Below are positions 21,877-32,200 of a stretch of DNA of 64,000 bases, one piece after another (position 1 is the stretch's first letter; each line of letters begins with the position of its first letter). A program made the position numbers and the translations under genes. This DNA is from Allodiplogaster sudhausi (taxonomy: Eukaryota; Nematoda; Chromadorea; Rhabditida; Diplogasteridae). The stretch lies in assembly GCA_945643635.1 (NCBI GenBank), contig CALZFC010000090.1, positions 1,075,001-1,139,000 of the forward strand. Reading direction: 5' to 3'. Under the pieces are notes generated by a model. It did no database searches. It was given only the letters and a program-made list of their open reading frames with translations, and had not been told where the DNA came from.

Positions 21877-24139
21877 TCAGTTCGAACTCCTTCTTCCACG
21901 CAACATGTTGGCCTCGTTGAACGTCTTGATCGAGTCGTAACAGAGAACCTTAAGAAAGGAATCAGTTAATGGATACCATGTAAGCATTCTTCCTCACCCT
22001 GAAACGCTAGATAATCATTAAAAAACAGGCTGTACTGTGGCCTAAAAATATGATAAAATACTGTGAATTGAAGAAGGAAATAAGACCTGAAGGCGCGAGA
22101 GACGAAATCGGTCGGCATAGGCAAGCTTCTTCTTGAGGGGCAGCTTATTGAAGGTGGGGCCACACAAGAACGCCTCGCACTCGAGCATCACGACTTCAGC
22201 GTTGAAGCGATCGCCCAGTGAGAGAAGGCAATCGAGATTGGCATCTGAAAGGGCACCAAATGAAAACCAATAACAACCGAGTCGAAGGAACAAGTAATAT
22301 TTGCATTCAGAAACAAGTAACATTTCCTGATTATAAAAAAATCATTCAAGAGAAAGTCTCCCATTCATGTCAGTGACAGAGAGATAATGAGACAAACAAT
22401 AAGAGAGAGAGAGAGAGAGAGTGGTAGAGATATCGAGAGAAATAGCTAAAGAAATAGACACAGAGAAAACAGATACCAGTGACAGGTTTTCGAGACGGGT
22501 AAATGACATGGAGGAACTCGACGAATTCGTCGAAGTCGATGTCCTCCATCGGGACCTCATCCTTGTTTTTCTCGAGAAAGTTGGAGAAAAACGTCGCGCG
22601 GAAGACGGGCGAGGAGTGAGCGAGAATCTGAGAGGAGATTCTCGTTCAATTTTTATGGACACTTTAAATGTAATTTTAACTTTTCGATCGATAATTTATC
22701 CGAGAAATAAAAAATATATAAAACATGCTTAGAAACAAAGGAAGATATAGAGTGACGAAACAATACAATCAATAAATGGGTATAAAAGTAGACGATGAAA
22801 GGAAGAAAAGTGGAATATTAAGCATTAAATACAAAAGCCAATAAATGAGATTCCCCACCTCCTTGCTCACGTAGAGACGTTTCTCGCCGATGATGAGAGC
22901 GACACAGGGGATCTCCGGATGAGGCATCGTGAAGTCAGTGAGGGAGTGCAGGCTGGGAGCCGTGGAATCGGCTCTGAATCAAGCAACAGTGTAACATAGA
23001 TGATAAAGTTTTTATAAAATAATTACAAAATAACCTTTAAAAACCTTATCATAACAGCGATCAAACTGAATTACTAACAGACGATTTAATATAATGCAAA
23101 AGATGTTTTAATATAGAAATGTTTTAAAATGCACGCAAATAAAATTCTGGGGAAAAATAAGCAGAGGAAAAAATAAACATACTGAAGGCCAACAACATTC
23201 TTGACTGTTACAGTCGCCTCAATGACAACGCCGTGACTCTCGCGAAGGTCGTGGAACGGATTGAAGATGTCCTTCCAAACGTGGATGGGCGTGCTGTCAT
23301 CTCTCGTCGGGAACGTTCCCGTAATCTGACATTGAACAACACTTCTTGCGGCACCCTATCCCTCGCTGTCATGCCCCCTGCCTCTCTCATTCGCGTGTGA
23401 TCTCTCTCTCTCTCTCAATGCCTCTTGTTCTCGCTCCTGCTCCTATGCTCACCGTGACACTGTCCAGCAGATCGCCATCCTTCAGAATCTTGAAGTTGAT
23501 GTCAGCCTCGCACCTGCCCGCTCCTTCCGCATTGAAATGTACATAGATTTTAAGGTGCGCGAGTTCCCTTTGATTTACCGTGACCCCCTTCTTATTCAGT
23601 TCGGCCTCAATGTGCCTGCAACGTGACTTCATAAGACGAGAATATTTAATAAATTATCGTCCCCCTGATAGGAGAAAAAGTCTACAATAACCAAAGGAAA
23701 TTTTTCTACTTGCAAGTAAATTTAGTGAACAACAATGTGATACTTTCGAGAGCTTTAGAAACAACTTTCATTATCCCAACTATAATTCACGTTTCTCCAC
23801 AACAAACACACAATCATACCAATTCAGACCGGCGATCGAGTGATTGGCCGACCTTGCCCTCGTCCACAGATTGGTCAGCCTTGCGACATCAAGTTGAATG
23901 GTCCCAACAGCAACGGCTGCTGCAGAAGAAAGAAACAAATAGCTTGACCAGGTTCTCTAATTGCCTTCTCAAATTAATTCTATAACCAGCAATAAGCACA
24001 AGGAACGTCGAGTCCATGTCGCAAAAAACACAGAACCCTTGGAGATCTTCAACTATATAAGTTCTCTGCTTTGAAAGTGTCTTACTCCGAAAAAGTACGG
24101 TTTACAATATTGATATCAGTGATCTGGCTCACCTTGCAT
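21877..24139 (-). CDS. MATH-BTB unit 7, complete but with shortened C-terminus
   Basis: Eight coding exons (24,133-24,139, 23,820-23,919, 23,453-23,615, 23,183-23,325, 22,859-22,973, 22,477-22,627, 22,087-22,244, 21,877-21,948) total 909 nt, 302 aa plus TGA, all in phase. The MATH domain spans about residues 1-138 (GTIQLDVARL, SIAGLNW, VHFNAEGAG, GVVIEATVTVKNVVG). The linker ends KRLYVSKE; the BTB core has HSSPVFRATFF and DIDFDEFVEFLHVIYPSR. The last exon is 72 nt instead of 126, because small deletions near 21,880 bring in a TGA and remove about 18 residues of the terminal helix. The proposed leader exon continues to 24,175, after a CGCAG acceptor that may receive a spliced leader. A TTAA element lies 39 bp beyond that. 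Confidence 0.8.
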
Positions 24140-24175
24140 CTTCTCGCTGCTGCTGCAAGAACTTGTCGAATCAAC

Positions 24176-24185
24176 CTGCGAAGAA
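24176..24185 (-). promoter_or_regulatory. Probable SL trans-splice acceptor upstream of unit 7
   Basis: On the minus strand TTCCGTTCTTCGCAG directly precedes a 43-nt leader ending ATGCAAG and a donor. The same layout recurs in units 0, 1, 4 and 8, without an obvious partner donor upstream. In nematodes this is the usual form of a trans-splice site. Confidence 0.4.
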
Positions 24186-24418
24186 CGGAAACAAAGTCAA
24201 TGACAATGCGACATTAAGAGAGCGTCTCTGTATGCCTCCAGTAGGGCGTGCCCCAGATCCAGACGTTGGATTTCGAATGTGAAAACATAGTCGGGCATGG
24301 CACTGGGCCCCAGTAACAATATTAAATGGCAAAAAAATTTTTTCAAAAAATATTTTTCCGTGAACAGGTAAAAGTATGGATAATTTATGAATTGATGTAT
24401 CACTCTTCAAACTCAATA

Positions 24419-25232
24419 TTTTTCAATTTTCTTTTTTTTAACGGAATCGCTGTTGGATTCTGAACAAAAAACAGCCCAGATGTCTTTCAGTCAACTTTCA
24501 TTTTCACATCGAAAAATTACTTTTAATATTTGAATTTGACGGTTAAGTACCTTATACTCATTTGTGTGTGGGTGTTATATCTCAAAATGTAGAGCATTAA
24601 AAACTGTATAATATATATTCTTTTCGCTTCGCGTGCACTACCCCTAAGGGGCGGAAAATAGGTTCAAATATGGGTGCCTCGGATATGTAGGATTCAAGGA
24701 ATGCGTGAAAAGAAGTTAAATTCTTGTTGTAACATAAAATGAACCATTTCATTCGATTCAGCACGTGCTTCTTTTCAAAAAAGCTTTACATTAAAGTTTC
24801 ATAAAATTATCATCTTCCATGAAAAAAACCCATTTTTCGATTTTTCAGCCATTGTCCGAAAATGACCTAAAACTATTCGAATCGCTGTATTTTCAATTTT
24901 TTTCAGTGAGAACAGAATGCGGATAGTACTATTCAGTACGTGAAAAAATTCTATACAACATATATCCATTACATCTGGATATGACGTCCCTACGAATTAC
25001 AGTATCGATTTTCCAAAGGCCGTCGCGCCCAAAATGACAGAACCGCATTTGGTAACTTTTCGTGAAATTTTAATGTTTCTTACTCATCCAATATATCATT
25101 CTGCTCCATTCAGCATACTGAATTCAGAACAGATGTTTATTTTGCAGATTTCCCGAGTTTGATTTCATCAATTCTGAATGTTGCACTTTTTTGGTTCCTT
25201 TTCGTATCTGTAAAATGTACGAAAAAGGCAAT
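24419..25232. repeat. Left long inverted arm
   Basis: Pairs with 27,731-28,548 in inverse orientation with only scattered differences (for example CAGTGAGAACAGAATGCGG at 24,904 against its complement near 28,033). A transcript across the element could fold into an 0.8-kb double-stranded RNA. Confidence 0.85.
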
Positions 25233-25806
25233 GAAACAGATCCGCCAGTTTTCGTTAGTAGTTATATGTATGTAAGTTCTGGTACGTTTTTTTCATGGTC
25301 TGTTTAGCAAGTGTCGGGTGGCTAGACAGACATAGCTTAGAGATGAATGAAGTGCGATACCCTAGTCACACTTCAATTAGAGCCATTATGAGCAAGGCAT
25401 TGCCAAAGAGAATAAATTGTGTCTAGTACAATAATTACTACGAGCAATTGAAGGTGAGGCGGTGCCTAACAACGAGCGAACTAAGTGAGAGACTGAAGTG
25501 CTGTGCCGAAGATTAATTGGGCAGTATATATAGCAATTTTGGCATCTTCTTATTCACAGCAATCAAACTTATAATCATGCCTTCAACACTGTTCAGAGAA
25601 TAGTGAACTGTTCTTTGCCTTCTTTTTTCTTTCACTATAAATCCATTTCTCGCATTTTCATACATATGTATGTATGTACATATATTTGTCTCCATTTAGA
25701 CTGAATGCGCTTACTTCTGAATGCCGGTATGTGATAATATATTCTTCATGTACGTAATGATCGTATTATTAGAAATGCTATTATTTTATCACTTTTTCTT
25801 TGCCAG

Positions 25807-27254
25807 GATGTTACAAAAGTAGCGCTACGATCGCCAGTCTGCATGACGTCTCAGCAAGAACTAACGTGGAGATCGCTTCGTACTTCTTCAGTGAGGCTCA
25901 GGCAGGGAAGTCGGCTTGCGATCGCTTCGCTGCAGTCGTGAAACGTAAAGTTCACGATTACGTGGACTCTGGACATGACGTCAAAAATGCAGACGAATTT
26001 TTTCAAGCTGTTCTTCATGGCAGTAAGCAACTGTCGGGACTATCTGTTTACGTCAGAACCCTGACAAATGCCAAAGCTTCGACAACGAAAATCCCCGGGA
26101 TTTCAACCCTCAATACGTTTGTGTTTGAAAAAGAAGGAGTACGCGCCTACAGGCACTCTCGCATCGGCTCTGGAAAAGTTGTTCCATATTGCACAATGAC
26201 TCCGAATGTCGTGTTTTCAAGCACCCGGAGGAGCGGAGGCAAACTCAGCCACATGGTCGATTTCTGGTCGACACCTGGAAAGCGCATGCGCTCAGAAGAA
26301 AGCACAACCTGTGACCCACCGCTTGATTCGACTAAAGGCGATTGTGCAGCCGAAGACTCTGACACATGCGCGCTTGAGACATATCTGTTTCGGTGTCCCG
26401 AAGAGGCATGCATGTCTGAATTTCTCAGCTCGCACCAACTTGCGAGACACCTTCTCATTGGCAAGCATAACTACATCCCGGAGCGCTTCACTTTACGTGA
26501 CATTTCCTTACAGTATTATACCTGTGCACTAGAAGGTGTTCAGGAGAAGCGTTTCTACCCTGAGGTGCAGGCCGCAGTTGCATCACTGCAGGTTTGATAA
26601 CTCAAAGTTTCGCTGATGGTGAGAAGAACACGTAAAACGCTGTTCTCAACACATTTATAATTATATATATATGTATATATTTATATATAATGTATATATA
26701 TCCTTTGCTTTAGGAAACTACTGAAAGCGGAAAGAAAACTAAGGAAGGATGGGCACTTCGTGACCGCAAGAAAGGGGAGCGACTTCCCGAACGCTCCAAG
26801 GAATTTATCAAGAATATCTTCGAAGAAGGGTGGCGTACTAAAGTAAAAACTGACCCTCGCGCCGCAGAGCAACGTATGCGAAACGCAGTGGACAGCCAAG
26901 ACAAGCTGTTATTCGCACCACATGAGCTTCTAAATTATCGCCAAATAGCTTCCATCTTCTCACGCCTCGCTCAGCAACAAAAGAAAGTTAGGAAGAATAA
27001 TCGCTGGATGCAGAGAACAAAAATATCTCTTATAGAACCCACCAATTCCGACTGAATCTGAGGAAACAGATGCGGTGCTCCAGGACCTGTTCACGCAAGA
27101 AGGAGACGAAGAGGAAGAATTTGAAACTGACCCGCAGTTTGACATCACTGCTGATCACAGGGTAATTGCGCATGCCCAAACCGAATTAGCTGAAGATGTG
27201 GAGAACCCATCGGAAACAACCGAAGGAACACATTTTAAAGATGAATTACGATAA
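25807..27254 (+). CDS. Element-encoded protein: EAQ-x-GK-x-x-CD motif, C2H2-like finger, C-terminal acidic tail
   Basis: Three exons (25,807-26,591, 26,714-26,986, 27,036-27,254) join in phase, the second intron being only 49 nt. Seen in order: YFFSEAQAGKSACDR (about residue 28), a C2H2-like finger FRCPEEACMSEFLSSHQLARHL with a distal His, a basic block (RDRKKGERLPERSKEF), DPRAAEQRMRNA and LLNYRQIASIFSRLAQQQ, then an acidic C-terminus. This motif set resembles a widespread group of uncharacterised metazoan proteins I associate with DNA transposons; the catalytic role of the EAQ/CD motif is inference. The first exon is preceded by an acceptor (TTTGCCAG) and needs one base from an upstream exon that I cannot find, so the N-terminus is missing. 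Confidence 0.6.
26660..26702. repeat. TA-rich microsatellite in intron
   Basis: Imperfect (TATATG)n run inside the first intron of the element's gene. Confidence 0.7.
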
Positions 27255-27505
27255 CAAAGCTTCCGATCTGCAATAATCAAACTTTTTTAGTTCGCAATTT
27301 GTCTGCTTAAAATTGTATGGCTAAAAATAACTGATTGCTGTTACTGGATTTCTATTTCAATATTATATGCGTTCGAATTTCTAAAAAATGTATTGGAAAG
27401 TGTGGTTAGTACTACTTTTAAGAATAATGATAAATTCATTGAATATATGAGGACATAACAATATATTCGGCACCACTTTGCAAGATCATATACCTATTTG
27501 GCACA

Positions 27506-27580
27506 GTGTCTGACAAACCGAACACAAAAGTACTGTAAGAGAATACTGTCTGACAAACCGAACACAAAAGTACTGTAATT
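27506..27580. repeat. Two direct copies of a 30-bp unit
   Basis: The unit GTCTGACAAACCGAACACAA followed by AAGTACTGTAA occurs twice with 7 bases of other sequence between, downstream of the element's gene. Confidence 0.7.
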
Positions 27581-27730
27581 TATACGTGATGTTTGTCATC
27601 ATTCAATTGATTTCATTGTAATAAAAGCTATCTTATCTTGGTTATTGTCCACTTATTTTTTCTTTCAGTCGACGACCATGGAGTATCTGCCAGTCTTTGC
27701 GTCATTTTTGCCGTTGTCGCCATCATCATT

Positions 27731-28548
27731 TTTCGTACATTTTACAGATACGAAAAGGAACCAAAAAAGTGCAACATTCAGAATTGATGAAATCAAACTC
27801 GGGAAATCTGCAAAATAAACATCTGTTCTGAATTCAGTATGCTGAATGGAGCAGAATGATATATTGGATGAGTAAGAAACATTAAAATTTCACGAAAAGT
27901 TACCAAATGCGGTTCTGTCATTTTGGGCGCGACGGCCTTTGGAAAATCGATACTGTAATTCGTAGGGACGTCATATCCAGATGTAATGGATATATGTTGT
28001 ATAGAATTTTTTCACGTACTGAATAGTACTATCCGCATTCTGTTCTCACTGAAAAAAATTGAAAATACAGCGATTCGAATAGTTTTAGGTCATTTTCGGA
28101 CAATGGCTGAAAAATCGAAAAATGGGTTTTTTTCATGGAAGATGATAATTTTATGAAACTTTAATGTAAAGCTTTTTTGAAAAGAAGCACGTGCTGAATC
28201 GAATGAAATGGTTCATTTTATGTTACAACAAGAATTTAACTTCTTTTCACGCATTCCTTGAATCCTACATATCCGAGGCACCCATATTTGAACCTATTTT
28301 CCACCCCTTAGGGGTAGTGTACGCGAAGCGAAAAGAATATATGTTATACAGTTTTTAATGCTCTACATTTTGAGATATAACACCCACACACAAATGAGTA
28401 TAAGGTACTTTGCCGTCAAATTCAAATATTAAAAGTAATTTTTCGATGTGAAAATGAAATAGTTGACTGAGACACCTGGGCTGTTTTTGTTCAGAATCCA
28501 ACGTTGATTCCGCTAAAAAAAAGAAAATTGAAAAATATTGATGTTAAA
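27731..28548. repeat. Right long inverted arm
   Basis: Inverse partner of 24,419-25,232. Small length changes in A-runs and single substitutions separate the arms, showing limited decay since they were made or last converted. Confidence 0.85.
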
Positions 28549-29226
28549 GAAAGTTATGGGGACTTAAACTTTTTCCATACATTTGCATGCCCAGGCCACA
28601 AAAAATTTTTTTTAACAAAAATGACCTTCTAATTTTCTTCATAGTGCACATAAGTACCCCTGATTAAATTTTGGATAGCCAAATCAAAAATTTTTACCCC
28701 GGGGCAGGCCCCCATGGAGGGCTGCTTGATCCTTACAGAGAGGCTCTCTTAAATGACAGAATTAGGTAATCTTCCTGCGAAAATAACGCCCCATGGCAGG
28801 CATCGCAATTCTTGATATTAAAAAAGAAAATATTTATCGAATGAGAATTAAATTGCGACATCATAACGGAAACGCAAAATTTAATTGTCAACAACGGGAA
28901 GAAAAGATTTTCGATGCAATATAAAAGCCGAGTGGATGGGAATTCAGCATCGATTGGATCAAAAGTAATAGACATAATATAGGTAGAGATTCAGAGTGAG
29001 GGAAGAGAGAGGGAATATGAAGAGAATGATGTGAGAGAGAGAAGAAAGAGAGAGAGACTAGTCGAGCATGAGATTAATTAGCCTCCAGTGAGGAAAAAAA
29101 TTTGTCTAACGGTTTAAAGCAGAACGAATGACAATTTGATATGGAACTGATAAAATCAACAGATAAAATAGGGATAGAGATAATGAAAGATTGTGATGAA
29201 AGCGGACCGCCTTGCTCATGTCCAAC

Positions 29227-32200
29227 TCAGCGGAGCATGAGAATCCTCTCGAAGAGCGATGTCTTCATATTGGCCGATAGTTCCCCGAACTCCTTCTTTC
29301 CACGCAACATTTTGACCTCGTTGAACGTCTTGACAGAGTCGAAGCAGAGGTCCTTAAGAACAGAATCAGTTAATGGCTACCATGTCAGCATCCTTCCTTA
29401 CCCTGAAACGCTAGATACTCAATTAAAAAAGAGACTGGACTGTGGCCTTAAAATACGATAATATACTGTATTGCGAATTGAAGAAGGAAATAAAACAGAC
29501 CTGAAGGCGCGAGAGGCGAAATCGGTCGGCGTAGAGAAGTTTCTCCTCGAGTGGCAGCTCGTTGCCGGCCGGGCCACACAAGAACGCCTCGCACTCGCGC
29601 ATCACGACTTCAGCGTTGAAGCGATCGCCCAGCGAGAGAAGGCAATCGATGGTGGCAGCTGAAAGAACACCAAATGAGAACCAATAACAACCGAGTTTGG
29701 AGAGAGAGGAGAAAGTCAAAGAGTGGTAGTGATATTGAGAGAAATAGATAAATAAATAGACACAGAGAAAAGTGATACCTGTGACAGGTTTGCGAGATGG
29801 GTAGACAACGTGGAGGAACTCGAGGAATTCGTCATAGTCGATGTCCTTCAGCGGGATTTCGTCCTTTTTTTTCTCGAGAAAGTTGGCGAAAAACATCGCG
29901 CGGAAGACGGGCGAGGAGTGAGCGAGAATCTGGAGAGGAGAGTCTCGTTCAATTTTCAAGGACACTTTAAATGTAATTTTAACCTTTCGATCGGTACTTT
30001 ATCCGAGAAATAAAAAATATATAAAACATGCTTAGAAATAAAGGAAGATATAGAGTGACGAGACAATACAATCAATAAATGGGTAGAAAAGTAGAGGATT
30101 AAAGGATGAAAAGTGGAATATTAAGCATTAAATACAAAAGCAAATAAATGAGATTCCCCACCTCCTTGCTCACGTAGAGACGTTTCTCGCCGATGATGAG
30201 AGCGACACAGGGGATCTCCGGATGAGGCACCGTGAAGTCAGTGAGGGAGTGCAGGCTGAAATAATTAAAAAATAACCTTTAAAAACATTATCATAACAGC
30301 GATCAAACTGAATTACTAACAGACGATTTAATATAATGCAAAATTTAATATAGAAATGTTTTAAAATGCACGCAAATAAAATTCTGGGGAAAAATAAGCA
30401 GAGGAAAAAAGAAACATACTGCAGGCCAACAACATTCTTGACTGTTGCAGTCGCCTCAATGACAACGCCGTTACACTGGAGAATGTCGCGAATATTGAAG
30501 ATGCGCTTCCACACGTGGCTACGCGCGCTGTCATCTCCAGTCGGGAACGTTTCCGTAATCTGACATTGAACAATACTTCTTCGCTACCATATCTCTCGCT
30601 GCCATGCCCTCTGTCTCTCTCATTCGCGTGTGATCTCTCTCTCTCTCTCTCCCTCTCTCCCTCTCTCTCACTCTCAATGTCTCTTGTTCTCGCTCCCGCT
30701 CCTATGCTCACCGTGCCACTACGCAGATCCAGAAGCCTCAATTTGATGTCAGCCTCGCAGCCCGCTCCTTCCGAGTCGCAGTGGACGGAGACCTCAAGGT
30801 CGTCAGGACCCCTAGCAAATCGCGAGACCCCATTCTCCTTCAGTTCGGCTTCAATGTGCCTGCAAAGTGACTTCACAAGACGAGCATATTTAATAAATTA
30901 TCGTCCCACCAATAAGAGGAAAAGTCTATAATTACCTAAGCAAATTTTTTTTGTTTAGTGAACAATCAGTGCTGAAATAGCCTCTTTACTTGGGCCGGGG
31001 GTTACAAACGGTAAAACGGAAAACCCGGTGGGTTACAAAGGTAAATACTGTTTAAAAAAAATAGTTCCGGGCCTTCGGTCGAGGCATAGCTTAAAAGCCT
31101 AGTGCCCGGACAAATTTTCACTCATCCTTCCTGGGGGTAAAAAAAATCAAAAATTCAACCGAAATGAACATGTGCCTCTGAAAATCAAGGTGGGGGAGAC
31201 CAAAAATGGCGTCGAAAATCAGGGTGGGGTGGGTTGAAAAAATAAATAAAAATAAAATTAGACATATGTACATAGAGTGAGAGAGATGAACTTTCCATGA
31301 GGACAGCATATGAACGCGGAGTGCACCAGCTCTAATATAATTCGTCATTGGAATTTAATCGGAACGGAAAAATGAAGAAAAATACGCTCTTTTTACACTG
31401 ACTTCTCGGCCACTGCCTTCAAAAACTATACAATTTCACGCTTGTGTAATTCCTGGTGGTGAATTGTCGGGTCAATGACAATAGAATTACACAGAAACTG
31501 TTCGATTTGGGTCCGATTCCATACAATGTGACGATCCTAACGCTTTGCACTCGGTTGTGCACTCGGAGAAAAAAAAATTTTCCCTTGAATTTATTTTCAC
31601 CACTTTTTTCAAACTTTTGCAAAAGAGCAAATCCTTGTCATGAAATCGCACTTTCTCTTCTTTCTTTTGATATATAAAACGTCCAATATCATTACGAATT
31701 CAGCCGAGAGCCAATCCTTTTACCCGTGCACCCGGCATTTGCTTCCAATTTTGGTGCGTCAAAGTGAGTTTTAGTGCGCTAACTACAGACTCCTCGGGAA
31801 AAATCGGAGCAACTGCTACGCACTTCAAAAGCAACTGCTTAGCAGTTCAAATCGCACACCTACCCTTCCACTTAAGGACTTCTATTCCGAGTATTTTTTA
31901 CTGCTATGCATCTTTTCAAGTGCGTAGCAGCTGCTAAATGAGAGCGAAGCCTAATCTAAGAGGATGCGAAGCAGCAGCATTTCGCCTGCTAAAAGGCATA
32001 CTGTATACTGCGAGTGATGACACCAAAAATATTTTCTTCCATTTCAACTGCTAAAACGATTACTGTAGCGCTCCCACCGAATTTTTCTTTAACGTTGTTT
32101 TCACCAAATCTCGCCCGGAATTTCTTTTATTCTTTTACTATAACAGTTTAACAACGCAACATGGAGCCTAAACAACAGGAACAGAGTTCACAATCATACA

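Larger units (their letters stand above)
24218..28748. mobile_element. TTAA-flanked DNA element with very long inverted arms, 4.5 kb
   Basis: It starts GAGAGCGTCTCTGTA and ends with the complement of GAGAGCCTCTCTGTA, flanked by TTAA at 24,214-24,217 and 28,749-28,752. The sister spacers (GACATTAAATGACAG) show one TTAA, so this is a clean insertion. Beyond the 15-bp tips the outer 200 bp differ between ends, then arms of about 0.8 kb are nearly perfect inverted repeats. Inside is a plus-strand multi-exon gene (25,807-27,254). TTAA duplications occur in piggyBac, Kolobok and Sola3 elements. The tips do not decide between them, and no full DDE transposase is visible, so it is probably an internally deleted copy. 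Confidence 0.85.

Noticed and set aside
24218..28748. Firm assignment to piggyBac because of TTAA
   Set aside because: The tips do not start with the CCC/GGG typical of many piggyBac ends, and no piggyBac transposase motif is seen; TTAA alone also fits Kolobok and Sola3.
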